DNA of 64,000 nt from Betaproteobacteria bacterium (lineage in GTDB: Bacteria; Pseudomonadota; Gammaproteobacteria; Burkholderiales; Casimicrobiaceae). The notes beneath the pieces are model-generated. The model saw nothing but the letters and a program-made list of their open reading frames with translations, made no database searches and was not told the origin of the DNA. The stretch is from positions 64,619 through 128,618 of the forward strand of contig JAPUER010000058.1 in assembly GCA_027492485.1 (NCBI GenBank). Direction: 5' to 3'. The position numbers were made by a program, and so were the translations under genes. This document shows, in pieces, positions 26,346 through 35,498 of this stretch. The number at the start of each line of letters is the position of its first letter. Within the stretch, counting starts at the first letter, position 1.

Positions 26346-27620
26346 ATGAACAAGCTTCTCGACGTCGCCGAATACATGCACTTGGTCGGGCGCTCCGCGC
26401 GCTCGGCGGCGCGCGTGATCGCCCGTGCGAGCACCGCGACCAAGAATGCGGCCCTGCTCGAAATCGCCGCCACCATCGAGAAGCGCGAAGCCCACATCCT
26501 CGAAGAAAACGCCGCCGACGTCCGCGACGCCAAAAAGGCCGACCTGACGCCGGCGCTGATCGACCGCCTGACGTTGACGCCGAAGTCCGTCGCCGCGATG
26601 GCGGAGGGCCTGCGGCAGATCGCCCAGTTGCCCGATCCGGTCGGCGCCATCGACGGCATGCGCACGCGGCCGTCCGGCATTCAGGTCGGCAAGATGCGGG
26701 TGCCGCTCGGCGTCATCGGCATCATTTACGAATCCAGGCCCAACGTCACCGCCGACGCCGCCGGGCTCTGCCTGAAAAGCGGCAACGCGGTGGTGCTGCG
26801 CGGCGGCAGCGAGGCGGCGCGCTCCAATCAGGCGATCGCCGGCTGCATCGAGGCGGGCCTGAAAGCGGCGAAACTGCCGGAGACCGTGGTGCAGGTGCTC
26901 GAAACCACCGACCGTGCGGCAGTCGGCGAAATGATCACGCGGCCGGAATACATCGACGTCATCATCCCGCGCGGCGGCAAGGGCCTGATCGAGCGCATCG
27001 CCGCCGAGGCGAAGGTGCCGGTGATCAAGCACCTCGATGGCAACTGCCACGTCTACGTCGACGAGCAGGCGGAGCTCGACAAGGCCGTGCGCATTGCCGA
27101 CAACGCCAAGACGCGCCGCTACGGCGTCTGCGGCGCAATGGAATCGCTGCTGGTACACGAGGCCCGCATGCACGACGTGTTGCCGCGCATCGCCAGAATC
27201 TTTGCCGACAAGAGCGTCGAGATGCGCGGCTGCGAACGCTCGCGCAACGCGCTTGCCGCATTCGACGTGAAGGCTGCGACCGAGGAAGACTGGTCCACGG
27301 AATATCTGGCGCCGGTGGTGTCGATCAAGGTGGTGGCCGATCTTGACGAGGCGATCGCGCACATCGAGCGCTACGGCTCGCACCACACCGACAGCATCGT
27401 CACCGAACACTGGAGCCACGCGCAACGCTTTCTGCGCGAGGTCGATTCGGCCAGCGTGATGGTCAACGCCAGCACGCAGTTCGCCGATGGTTTCGAATAT
27501 GGCCTGGGCGCGGAAATCGGCATCTCGACCGATAAGCTGCACGCGCGCGGCCCGGTCGGCCTGGAAGGCCTCACCACCCAGAAGTACGTGGTGCTCGGCG
27601 ACGGTAGTGTGAGGGGCTGA
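26346..27620 (+). CDS. proA: Glutamate-5-semialdehyde dehydrogenase (gamma-glutamyl phosphate reductase)
   Basis: ProA reduces gamma-glutamyl phosphate to glutamate semialdehyde with NADPH in proline synthesis. The 424-residue protein shows [62 protein letters not shown] and the catalytic cysteine in the [10 protein letters not shown] segment. C-terminal [35 protein letters not shown] is typical. It is followed 11 nt later by the methyltransferase gene. Confidence 0.97.
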   Translation: MNKLLDVAEYMHLVGRSARSAARVIARASTATKNAALLEIAATIEKREAHILEENAADVRDAKKADLTPALIDRLTLTPKSVAAMAEGLRQIAQLPDPVGAIDGMRTRPSGIQVGKMRVPLGVIGIIYESRPNVTADAAGLCLKSGNAVVLRGGSEAARSNQAIAGCIEAGLKAAKLPETVVQVLETTDRAAVGEMITRPEYIDVIIPRGGKGLIERIAAEAKVPVIKHLDGNCHVYVDEQAELDKAVRIADNAKTRRYGVCGAMESLLVHEARMHDVLPRIARIFADKSVEMRGCERSRNALAAFDVKAATEEDWSTEYLAPVVSIKVVADLDEAIAHIERYGSHHTDSIVTEHWSHAQRFLREVDSASVMVNASTQFADGFEYGLGAEIGISTDKLHARGPVGLEGLTTQKYVVLGDGSVRG

Positions 27621-27631
27621 ACGGATCAATC

Positions 27632-29353
27632 ATGCTGCGTTGGGGCCCGCACAGCGAACCGTCGCAAGGCAGCGTCTGCCGTGGCTGCGGCGCGGCCGGC
27701 TCGCTGCGCGCACACGTGCGGACAGCTCACCAGGCGGACGCTGCAATCGAGTGCGCTTTTGACCGATGCAGCGCGTGCGGAAGTCTTTCGCTGCGAGGGC
27801 AAATGCTGGCTTTCGAGCATTTGTACGACAAGGACGAAACACTTTTTGTCCGCAGCTATGTGGAAAGCTCGGCGGGGCCTTGGGAAATGCTGTGGCCGGT
27901 CGCGCTGATTGCCGACGCACGACAACGATCGTTTCTCGAAGTCGGTTGTGGCTACGGCTTTACGGTCGACTGGTGGCGTCGGCGCGTGAACGCCGACGCC
28001 ATCGGTTGCGATCCTGCGAACTATGCCGCGATAGGTCGGGAAACGCTTGGCGAGCACATTCACCATGCTTTGCTCGATGCTGTCCCGGAGGCCCGCACCC
28101 GCCAGTTCGACGTGGTTTATGCAAGCGAAGTGATCGAACATGTCGATGACCCGATCGCATTCGTGCGCGAGCTGGCGCAACGGCTCACACCGCGCGGCAT
28201 TCTGACGCTGACGACACCGGCCGCCGAATTTGTGGCGCCGGAAAGTACGAGTGGCATGGTCACGGCCGTACTCGCGCCGGGATTCCATAGCGTGCTGTTT
28301 TCCGAACACCAACTGGGCGCACTGCTGCGAGAGGCTGGCTTCGCCAGTGTCGTAACTCGGCGCTATAACGAACGGCTGGTTTGCTGGTGCAGCGCGGAGC
28401 CCTTCGCGCTTCTCCCTGGCGCCGATGCTTCGGTGCCCGAATACCTCGACTACCTCGCTGACATCATCAACCGATTGCAGGTACCGGACGCTTTCGAGAC
28501 GCATCGGGGCGAGCATCTGACCAGCCTGCGTGCCGGCGCCGCCTATCGCCTGTACAAAGAACTTGTATTTCGCGGGCACATCGACACGGCACAGCAATGG
28601 CATCAAGCAGCGCATCGCGACTTGCTGCTGGTGACACAACTCGGCGCCTCGCTGGAAGCGGCGGTCGATGCCTTCCTCGATACCGCGGACGGCTCATTCG
28701 CGTCGTTTCTGCGCGGCGCCAGATTGCACCTGCCGCAGCTTTGTTTCGTCGATGGCCAAGTTGCCGAACGCGCTGGCGATTTCCATGCCGCGGCGCGCTG
28801 GTACGGGCGCTGCGCAAGTGCCATGCGCTGGATCGCGGCAGGCAGTCGATTGGGCAATATCGAGGGCTCGGCGTTCGTGTGGCCGGCAATGGCCGGTCTC
28901 GCGCGTTGCCTTGTCGCGACCGGGCGACTCGATCAACCTATCGAAGTAGCCATCGAGTTTGCGCGCGCGGTTGTGATGCGCGATTCGCCATACGGCTCGA
29001 TGCCGGAGCCCGCCGTCGCGGCCAACTGTCTGGTGCAAGTTCTGACGGCGTGCGATCGGCGCGGCGGCGGAGACTTGCAGTCGCTGCTGGATCGCCTGCA
29101 GGCGGAGAACGATCCGCCGCATCCGATGTTGACTGCAGTGATGGCTCTCGCGCGAGCTGGCCACGCAAGCGATGTAACGGGTGACCGTGCAGTCGCCGGA
29201 CGGATCGCGGACGAGGCCTGCACGGCACTCGACCGGGCGGCCGACACGCCGATCGGTCGTTGGCTCGGCGTCGACACGATTGCAGGGCTGCGACAGGCGC
29301 TGTCGCCGTTCGTGACACGCCAGGCAAGTTTCGCCGCGCTGTTCGGACGCTGA
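27632..29353 (+). CDS. SAM-dependent methyltransferase with N-terminal Cys motifs and long C-terminal helical region
   Basis: A 573-residue protein. Residues 16-50 contain two CxxC-like pairs (CRGCG and CSACG), a probable small zinc site. A class I methyltransferase domain follows, with motif I EVGCGYGF, DVVYASEVIEHV and LTPRGILTLTTP. The C-terminal half is alpha-helical and TPR-like, with no assigned function. The combination resembles methyltransferases of surface-polysaccharide or glycan modification clusters. It is first of three genes (27632-31787) with two glycosyltransferases, inserted between proA and dapF. Confidence 0.75.
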   Translation: MLRWGPHSEPSQGSVCRGCGAAGSLRAHVRTAHQADAAIECAFDRCSACGSLSLRGQMLAFEHLYDKDETLFVRSYVESSAGPWEMLWPVALIADARQRSFLEVGCGYGFTVDWWRRRVNADAIGCDPANYAAIGRETLGEHIHHALLDAVPEARTRQFDVVYASEVIEHVDDPIAFVRELAQRLTPRGILTLTTPAAEFVAPESTSGMVTAVLAPGFHSVLFSEHQLGALLREAGFASVVTRRYNERLVCWCSAEPFALLPGADASVPEYLDYLADIINRLQVPDAFETHRGEHLTSLRAGAAYRLYKELVFRGHIDTAQQWHQAAHRDLLLVTQLGASLEAAVDAFLDTADGSFASFLRGARLHLPQLCFVDGQVAERAGDFHAAARWYGRCASAMRWIAAGSRLGNIEGSAFVWPAMAGLARCLVATGRLDQPIEVAIEFARAVVMRDSPYGSMPEPAVAANCLVQVLTACDRRGGGDLQSLLDRLQAENDPPHPMLTAVMALARAGHASDVTGDRAVAGRIADEACTALDRAADTPIGRWLGVDTIAGLRQALSPFVTRQASFAALFGR

Positions 29354-29361
29354 TACGGCAC

Positions 29362-30417
29362 ATGGGCCCGCGAGCGCAAGAGAGGCCGCCACGCCGGATG
29401 ATGTTGCTGGTCGATGGCCTGATCGCGACGACCGATATCGTTCGCCGATTGCTGGTCGCCGCCGGCTACGAGCCGGTGGTGGCGACGCCGGAAACGCTGC
29501 CCGCGCAACGGCCGTTTTCGCCACTGGTCATCTCGCGGTTGGCGTTGCCGCGCCTGAGCTGGCTGCCTGAGTACCTGGCCAAGCACGGCATCAGGTACGC
29601 TTACTTTCTCGACGACAACTTTTTCGAGATCGATGCTCGGCAGGATCCATACCATGCGGCCTACTTCCGGCGTGCCGGCGTGTGCAATACGCTGTCGGCA
29701 ATGCTGCAGGGAGCCAGCCCGGTTTGGGTGCAGTCGCCGCCGCTGGCGGCTTACCTTCGGCACCGCTTCCCCACCGTTGACCTGCGGCAGATCGACGCCG
29801 GCGTGGATCTCGACCTGTTTGGTGCCGCCCGGGCGAAGGTGGCGGGACTCGGTACTGCGGCGGGCTCGGACGACGTGCTGCGCGTGGGCTATCCCACCAC
29901 GCCGCGCCATCATCTTGCAGCGCTGATTACGGCTATCGTGCGGTCGGCGCAGGCACGCTTCGGCAACCGTGTACTGTTCGAGTTTGTCGGATGGTGGCCG
30001 GACGGTGTTGCGGTCGCCCCCAACGTCCGCACTTTTCCCGCGATTGCGGGCTATGGCGACTATGTTGCCTTTGCGGCGTCGAGACAGTGGGATGCCGGAC
30101 TGGCGCCGCTTGGCAGCAGCGTCTTCGAGAACTGCAAGACCAACCTGAAGTTCCGCGAGTACGCGGCACTTAGGGTGCCGGGCGTTTACAGCGATGTTCC
30201 GCTGTACCGCAGTTGCATCGAGGACGGGACGACCGGCTTGCTGTGCGCCAACGAGCCGGACGCGTGGATCGACGCACTGGGCCGGCTGTTGATGGACCGC
30301 AGTTTGCGCGAGCAGATCCGGCAACAATCCGCAGTTGCAGTGTCTGCGCGCCACGGCAATGCCACCGTGGCACGCGAGATTGCCATGCTGATGCGCGAGC
30401 TGGAGGACGGCCGCTGA
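29362..30417 (+). CDS. Glycosyltransferase, GT-B-like
   Basis: A 351-residue protein with the C-terminal nucleotide-sugar domain of group-1-type transferases: NLKFREYAALRVPGVYSDVPLYRSCIEDGTTGLLCANEPDAW, preceded by IDAGVDLDLF and RVGYPTTP. The N-terminal half (YAYFLDDNFFEID) is the acceptor side. The ATG at 29362 follows the methyltransferase stop by 8 nt; an ATG at 29398 is an alternative. The stop overlaps the next ATG (TGATG). Donor and acceptor are unknown. Confidence 0.78.
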   Translation: MGPRAQERPPRRMMLLVDGLIATTDIVRRLLVAAGYEPVVATPETLPAQRPFSPLVISRLALPRLSWLPEYLAKHGIRYAYFLDDNFFEIDARQDPYHAAYFRRAGVCNTLSAMLQGASPVWVQSPPLAAYLRHRFPTVDLRQIDAGVDLDLFGAARAKVAGLGTAAGSDDVLRVGYPTTPRHHLAALITAIVRSAQARFGNRVLFEFVGWWPDGVAVAPNVRTFPAIAGYGDYVAFAASRQWDAGLAPLGSSVFENCKTNLKFREYAALRVPGVYSDVPLYRSCIEDGTTGLLCANEPDAWIDALGRLLMDRSLREQIRQQSAVAVSARHGNATVAREIAMLMRELEDGR

Positions 30418-31787
30418 TGCCACCATCCGTGTCACGCAACGCCCCGTGCCCGTGCGGTAGCGGCAAGCGCTACAAGGACTGTTGCGGGAAGCTTGCTGCA
30501 AGCGAGCGCAGCAGCGCCATAACCGATCCAGCCAACTCAAGTCTCGACCTGGTATTGAACCGGGCACTGGAAGCGCAGATCGCCCGCGATCTTCGTGGTG
30601 CGGAAACGCTCTACCGCGAGGCCTTGTCGCTGTCGCCGAAACACGCGGACGCGTTGCACATGCTGGGGGTTGTCCGCATGGAGCGTGGCGAGCATGCCGA
30701 AGCCGCCCGCATGATCCTGGACGCCCTCGACGAGGTCGACTGGCAGGACAGCAACATGCAACACAACCTGGGGCTTGCGTTGTCGCGCATGCTGGTGGCG
30801 CAACCATTGGCGATGCCGCGGCGCACCATCGCCCACACAACAACAACGGGCGCAGTTCCAAGCGGCTCCGCCAGCTCGGTCAGCGTGGTGCTGCCGGTCT
30901 ACAACCATGAGCGCTACGTCGCTGAGGCGATTCGCTCGGTACTGGGGCAGGACAGCCCTCCGATGGAGTTGATCGTCATCGACGACGGATCGACCGACAA
31001 TTCTGTGGAAGTCGCGCGACAGGCCTTGCGGGAGGCGGACATCCCCTGGCGTTTCGTTGCGCGCGAAAACCGCGGCGCAGCTGCGACTTTGAATGAGGCC
31101 ATCATGCAGTCGCGAGGCGATTTCATCCAGCCTCTCAACAGCGACGATCTGCTCGCGGCCAACAGACTGTCCTCCATGACGGCGAATGTGGCCGACAAGG
31201 GCATTGAACTCGGTTTCTCGGCGGTCGACTGCATCGACGCCAACGGCGCAAAACTGGACGAATTCGACGACGCGCGCGTTTTCGAATTTCGTTGCAGTCA
31301 GGCGAATATCGCCGATCGCGAAAGCGTCGGGCTGTCGTTCATTGCCAGCAACCCGGCAGTGTCGACCGGGAATCTGTTTTTCTCGCGTCAGCTGTTCGAC
31401 CGACTGGGAGGTTTTCGCGACTTGCGCTATCACCATGACTGGGATTTTGTGCAGCGCGCGCTGTGGCACATCGAACCCGCGTACGTGCAGCATTGCCTGT
31501 ACCACTACCGTTTTCATGGCCGCAACACCATTTCCGAGAACGGGCCGGCGCGCCGCAACGAAGTGGATGCCATGCTGGGCAACTTCCTGACGGAGGCGCT
31601 CTCGCGTCAGCCCACACACCCGCTGGCCCCTTGCGTCGAAAATTGGGGGAGCACCATCTTTGAGCTGGTTCTCGGCAACGGAATGGCCCGACTGCTGCCC
31701 CGTTCGACCATGGTCGGGCTTTACCAGCGGATGGCTTCCCGCGATCCGGCGGATGCCCGGTTGGAAATTGTCGCCAACGACGGATGA
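30417..31787 (+). CDS. Fusion of SEC-C zinc motif, TPR region and family-2 glycosyltransferase
   Basis: A 456-residue protein with three parts. Residues 5-25 (RNAPCPCGSGKRYKDCCGKL) are a SEC-C motif like the C-terminus of SecA, with the expected CxCx8CC ligands. Residues about 45-110 form one or two TPR units (AETLYREALSLSPKHADALHMLGVVRMERGEHAEAARMIL). From about residue 150 a GT-A domain begins with VSVVLPVYNHERYVAEAIRSVLGQ, the IDDGSTDNS motif and LNSDDLL (DxD-like). SEC-C with a glycosyltransferase is an unusual join. The start overlaps the previous stop. Confidence 0.8.
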   Translation: MPPSVSRNAPCPCGSGKRYKDCCGKLAASERSSAITDPANSSLDLVLNRALEAQIARDLRGAETLYREALSLSPKHADALHMLGVVRMERGEHAEAARMILDALDEVDWQDSNMQHNLGLALSRMLVAQPLAMPRRTIAHTTTTGAVPSGSASSVSVVLPVYNHERYVAEAIRSVLGQDSPPMELIVIDDGSTDNSVEVARQALREADIPWRFVARENRGAAATLNEAIMQSRGDFIQPLNSDDLLAANRLSSMTANVADKGIELGFSAVDCIDANGAKLDEFDDARVFEFRCSQANIADRESVGLSFIASNPAVSTGNLFFSRQLFDRLGGFRDLRYHHDWDFVQRALWHIEPAYVQHCLYHYRFHGRNTISENGPARRNEVDAMLGNFLTEALSRQPTHPLAPCVENWGSTIFELVLGNGMARLLPRSTMVGLYQRMASRDPADARLEIVANDG

Positions 31788-31793
31788 GACAAT
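31788..31793 (+). promoter_or_regulatory. Putative -10 box of dapF (leaderless start)
   Basis: GACAAT ends 6 nt before the dapF ATG at 31800 and starts 1 nt after the glycosyltransferase stop codon. No Shine-Dalgarno sequence is visible. Confidence 0.3.
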
Positions 31794-31799
31794 CTCGCG

Positions 31800-32648
31800 A
31801 TGCGATTTTTCAAGTACCACGCCCTCGGCAACGACTACCTGGTCATCGACCCGCGCGACTGGCCGGCGCCGTTCACGCCGGCGCAAATCGTGCGTATTTG
31901 CCATCGCAACTTTGGCATCGGCTCCGACGGCATTTTGTGGGGGCCGCTGCCGGCGCGGGAGGGTGCGGCATTCGCGCTGCGAATCTTCAATCCGGACGGC
32001 AGCGAAGCGCAAAAGAGCGGCAATGGTTTGCGCATTTTCTGCCGCTATCTGTTCGATCGCGAGCTGGTGACGGCGGCGCCGTTTCGCGTTCACACCGCCG
32101 GCGGTATGGTCGAAGCAACCGTGCACGATCGTGGCCGCAGCGTGGCGGTGCAGATGGGAAAGGTCAGCTTCGATGCCGGCAAGATTCCCGTTGCCGGGCC
32201 GCCGCGCGAGGTGATCCGCGAGCAACTGACCGTTGCCGGCGAGAGCCTGCTGTTCACCAGCGCGACGGTCGGCAATCCGCACTGTGTGGTGGAACGCGCC
32301 GGCACCACGACGGCGGACGTTCATCGGCTCGGGCCGTTGATCGAGCGGCACGGCAATTTTCCCGAGCGCACCAACGTGCAATTTCTGACCGTCCGCGATC
32401 GCGCCAACATCGGGATCGAGATTTGGGAACGGGGTGCCGGCTACACGCTGGCGTCGGGCTCCAGCTCCAGCGCAGCAGCGGCGGTGGCGCATCGCCTCGG
32501 GCTGGTCGATCGCGATGTCACCGTGCACATGCCCGGCGGCCGCATCGCGATCAATATCGACGAAAACTATGGCATCACGATGACCGGCCCGGTGACGCAT
32601 GTCGCCGACGGCACCATAGCTGCCGAAATGCTGGAGGACGTTGCATGA
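31800..32648 (+). CDS. dapF: Diaminopimelate epimerase homologue lacking both catalytic cysteines
   Basis: DapF converts LL- to meso-diaminopimelate with two cysteines as acid and base. This 282-residue homologue occupies the canonical dapF-DUF484-xerC locus and has the DapF fold markers HALGNDYLVID, NPDGSEA, SGNGLRIF, GNPHCVV, NVQF and ERGAGYTLASG. At the two catalytic positions, where active DapF has CGNG and ACG, it has Ser73 (KSGNG) and Ser219 (LASG). The glutamate in GAGET is Tyr215. Normal DapF activity is therefore doubtful. It may belong to a divergent subfamily or have another substrate. Confidence 0.75.
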   Translation: MRFFKYHALGNDYLVIDPRDWPAPFTPAQIVRICHRNFGIGSDGILWGPLPAREGAAFALRIFNPDGSEAQKSGNGLRIFCRYLFDRELVTAAPFRVHTAGGMVEATVHDRGRSVAVQMGKVSFDAGKIPVAGPPREVIREQLTVAGESLLFTSATVGNPHCVVERAGTTTADVHRLGPLIERHGNFPERTNVQFLTVRDRANIGIEIWERGAGYTLASGSSSSAAAAVAHRLGLVDRDVTVHMPGGRIAINIDENYGITMTGPVTHVADGTIAAEMLEDVA

Positions 32649-33337
32649 GCGACACGGAGATGGTGAGCGGCGACGACGTCGCGGCCTGGTTGAAAGCCAA
32701 CCCGGATTTCTTCATGGATCACGCCGATGTGTTCTCGGCGATGCGGGTGCCGCATCCGCAGGGCGGGCATGCGATTTCGATGGTGGAGCGGCAACTCATT
32801 TCGCTGCGCGATCGCAACGCCCAACTTGAGAAGCAATTGCTGGAGCTGATCGGCTACGGTCAGCACAACGACGGCCTCATCGAGAAACTGCATCGCCTGA
32901 CGCTGGCGCTGTTGCGCGCGCCCGATGCGGCGCTGACGCTGGCGGTGGTGCAGGAGAGCCTGCGCTCGGACTTTGCCATTCCGTACTGTGCGGTGCGCTG
33001 GTGGGGTTCGTTCCTGGGTGAGCACGGACTGGAAGCAATGCTCGCGTGCAGTGACGATTTGCGCAGCTACATCGGTGGCCTCGATCGCCCTTACGTCGGG
33101 CCGAATGCGGCGCATGAATCGCGTGCCTGGCTGGGTGCCGGCGCCGGCGACACGCGATCGTTTGCCTATGTGCCGTTGACCGACGGCGGTGTCGTGGGCG
33201 TGTTGATGCTGGCCAGCGAAGATGGCGGCCGCTTCACACCGGACATGGCGACCGACGTCGTCACCCGGCTCGCGCAACTGACCAGCGCCGCGCTGGCGCG
33301 TTTCGCGCAGCGCGGATTCGAACCGCAGATCGCCTGA
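32645..33337 (+). CDS. DUF484 family protein
   Basis: A 230-residue cytoplasmic protein of the DUF484 (GAF-like) family: VAAWLKANPDFFMDHADVFSAMRVPHP and MVERQLISLRDRNAQLEKQLLELI (short coiled coil), then a GAF-like C-terminal domain with SFAYVPLTDGGVVGVLMLASEDGGRFTPDMATD. Function is unknown, but it regularly sits between dapF and xerC in proteobacteria. Its ATG overlaps the dapF stop (ATGA), giving translational coupling. Confidence 0.85.
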   Translation: MSDTEMVSGDDVAAWLKANPDFFMDHADVFSAMRVPHPQGGHAISMVERQLISLRDRNAQLEKQLLELIGYGQHNDGLIEKLHRLTLALLRAPDAALTLAVVQESLRSDFAIPYCAVRWWGSFLGEHGLEAMLACSDDLRSYIGGLDRPYVGPNAAHESRAWLGAGAGDTRSFAYVPLTDGGVVGVLMLASEDGGRFTPDMATDVVTRLAQLTSAALARFAQRGFEPQIA

Positions 33338-33365
33338 GCCGGCCAACCGCCGTCGGCCATTGACG

Positions 33366-34277
33366 ATGGATCATCAGGCAGCGCTGGCTTCGTTCATCGC
33401 CAGCCTGCGCGCGCGCGGCTCGGAGCAGACGCGCATGCGCTATGAGCGCGCCTGTCTCGCGTTGATCGAACAGCTTGACGGCAAGCCGCTGCAACAGGTC
33501 ACGCGCCACGACGTTCAACGGTCGCTCGCGCGGCTGCATGCGCGCGGCTTGTCGCCGCGAACGCTGGCGGTGACGCTGTCGGCGTGGCGGACGTGGTTTC
33601 GCCACCTGGCGAAAGTGGGCGTCGCCGACGCCGCCGTGTTCAGCGGCATCAAGGCGCCGCGGGCACCCAAACGGTTGCCCAATGCGTTGACCGAGGGCGA
33701 GGCGATGCGACTGGTCGACGCGCCGGACGATGCATCGGCGACGCAGTCGCCGGCCGTTGCGGCGCGCGATCAGGCGATGTTCGAAGTGCTCTATGGCTGC
33801 GGCATTCGCATCGGCGAACTGATTGGCCTGGATCTGCACGACGCCGATTTGCAGCGCGGCGAGATGCGCGTCTTCGGCAAGGGACGCAAGGAGCGCGTGG
33901 TGCCGCTGGGGGCGCCGGCCTGCACGGCAATCCGGCAATGGCTGGCGTTGCGGCCGTCACTGGCCGGCGATGCGGCGCTGCCCGCGCTGTTTGTCGGCGC
34001 GCGGGGCGAACGCATCAGTGCGCCGGTAGTACGTCGCGCCCTGAAGCTGCGCGCGATTCAGCAGGGCATCGCCAGCCACGTCTATCCGCATCGGCTGCGG
34101 CATTCGTTTGCATCCCATGTGCTGCAAAGCTCGCAGGACTTGCGTGCGGTGCAGGAACTGATGGGGCACGCCAGCATCGCCTCGACGCAGGTCTATACGC
34201 ATCTGGACTTCCAGCACCTCGCCAAGGTCTACGACCAGGCACACCCCCGCGCCCGCAAACAAAAGCCCGATCGCTAG
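33366..34277 (+). CDS. xerC: Tyrosine recombinase XerC
   Basis: XerC resolves chromosome dimers at dif together with XerD. The 303-residue protein has the N-terminal SAM-like core-binding domain and the C-terminal catalytic domain with Arg148 (YGCGIRIGEL), Lys172 (FGKGRKE), His242 and Arg245 (HRLRHSFASH), His268 (LMGHAS) and nucleophile Tyr277 (STQVYTH). The residues are complete and in order. The ATG at 33366 is chosen over a TTG at 33360. Position after DUF484 is canonical. Confidence 0.93.
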   Translation: MDHQAALASFIASLRARGSEQTRMRYERACLALIEQLDGKPLQQVTRHDVQRSLARLHARGLSPRTLAVTLSAWRTWFRHLAKVGVADAAVFSGIKAPRAPKRLPNALTEGEAMRLVDAPDDASATQSPAVAARDQAMFEVLYGCGIRIGELIGLDLHDADLQRGEMRVFGKGRKERVVPLGAPACTAIRQWLALRPSLAGDAALPALFVGARGERISAPVVRRALKLRAIQQGIASHVYPHRLRHSFASHVLQSSQDLRAVQELMGHASIASTQVYTHLDFQHLAKVYDQAHPRARKQKPDR

Positions 34278-34322
34278 CGCCGCACGGCTTCCCGCACCTC
34301 GGACGTCGCGCGGCGAGCGCGC

Positions 34323-35075
34323 TCAGGACGCTTCGTTCGATTGCGGCGCGACGTTCGCGGCGGGGCCGTTGGCGGCCGGCGCAACCGGCGCCCGCTTGCC
34401 CCGCGCTGCCACCTGCCGCTGCCGCCAGATAAACGTGAACAGCAGCGCGGCCGTCAGGATGGCGCCGCTGACCTCGTCGAACCACGAATGTGCCGGCAGA
34501 TAGGGCGTCAGCAGTTTTTCGTCGAGGATCATCTGTAGCGCGGTCCAGATCAGCACGCCGGCGCCGACCGTGATTACCCAGGGATGACGGTCGACCAGCT
34601 TGAGCACCAGGGTCGAGCCCCAGATCATGATCGGCACGCTGATCAGCAGGCCGAGCACGACGAGCAGGAAGCTGCCCTGCGCGGCGCCGGCAACGCCGAG
34701 CACGTTGTCGACACCCATCAGCGCGTCGGCGACGACGATGGTTTTCAGCGCACCCCAGAAATTGTTGCTGGCCGCGACATGGTCGTCACCGGCCTCATTG
34801 GGCGGACTCATCAGTTTGTAGGCGACCGGCAGCAGCAGCAGGCCGCCGACCAGCATGAGACCGGGAATCTTCAGCAGCCAGACGATGCCCAGCGTGAACG
34901 CGATGCGGATCGCAATCGCGCCCGCCGTACCCCACAGGATCACCCGCTTCTGCAGATGCGCCGGCACGTTGCGCGCGGCGAGACCGATCACCAGCGCGTT
35001 GTCGCCGGCGAGAACGAGGTCGATGACGATGATGGTCAGCAGCGCCATCAGAAAGGTCGTGGAGAAAATTTCCAT
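34323..35075 (-). CDS. TerC family membrane protein (probable manganese exporter)
   Basis: A 250-residue integral membrane protein of the TerC/YjbE family with about seven helices. Conserved acidic segments are IDLVLAGDNALVIGLAAR and DALMGVDNVLGVAGAA. The N-terminus starts directly with the first helix (MEIFSTTFLMALLTIIVID). The C-terminal tail is Ala/Pro-rich. A yybP-ykoY manganese riboswitch precedes it, and TerC proteins behind this riboswitch export Mn2+. That function is inferred from the riboswitch and family. Confidence 0.9.
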   Translation of the reverse strand: MEIFSTTFLMALLTIIVIDLVLAGDNALVIGLAARNVPAHLQKRVILWGTAGAIAIRIAFTLGIVWLLKIPGLMLVGGLLLLPVAYKLMSPPNEAGDDHVAASNNFWGALKTIVVADALMGVDNVLGVAGAAQGSFLLVVLGLLISVPIMIWGSTLVLKLVDRHPWVITVGAGVLIWTALQMILDEKLLTPYLPAHSWFDEVSGAILTAALLFTFIWRQRQVAARGKRAPVAPAANGPAANVAPQSNEAS

Positions 35076-35200
35076 GTGCGGTGTTTGCGATTGCGTGGGT
35101 TGGCAACGGTATTCGGTACGCGGCAAGCGCCGCCACCGGGGAACGCACAGGAAAGGGCTGCAACCCCATGCCTTCGCCAGCAGCCGCACTTGCCGTGCAG

Positions 35201-35322
35201 TTCAACAGCGAAGGTCTTGCCAGACAGCCCGATGCGGGCGGCCCACCACAACCGGAGCGCCACCGCGGACGGCGATCGCTCGTACTGACGACTGTGGTGC
35301 GAGAGCTACTCCCCTTCAATCC
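35201..35322 (-). ncRNA. yybP-ykoY (manganese) riboswitch upstream of terC
   Basis: On the minus strand the leader contains the two conserved blocks of this riboswitch in order: AAGGGGAGTAGCTCTCGC (about 35318-35301) followed by a CGTCAGTACG segment, and later GGCAAGACCTTCGCTG (about 35220-35206) ahead of a further 125-nt stretch to the terC ATG. The class binds Mn2+ and activates export genes. The fit of gene family and leader is strong; a covariance-model scan was not possible here. Confidence 0.82.
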
Positions 35323-35368
35323 AAAGGATTTTGGCACGAGCGCGGCGTTCCGCAAACAGGAATTTTGT

Positions 35369-35489
35369 GGCCGCTTTTTTCTGTACGCGAGGATACATGG
35401 GGCTTGCCGGGCGATTTGGCGATTTTGCGACTTTTCGGAAAATAGCGCTGCTAGCCCTTGTTCAATGCGCCATTTGCATGAAAGCTGTT
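35369..35489. repeat. Dispersed intergenic palindrome, copy F
   Basis: The most degenerate copy: the core is GCGACTT rather than AAGTCGACTT (35427-35433). The right arm AAAATAGCGCTGCTAGCCCT (35439-35458) matches copy B's AAAATAGTGCTGCTTGCCCC closely, and it ends in GAAAGCTGTT. The left arm, read outward, gives CGCAAAATCGCC and AAGCCCC, then GAAAAAAGCGGCC. It lies upstream of both the terC riboswitch and the Bug gene. Confidence 0.6.
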
Positions 35490-35498
35490 AATTTGTCA

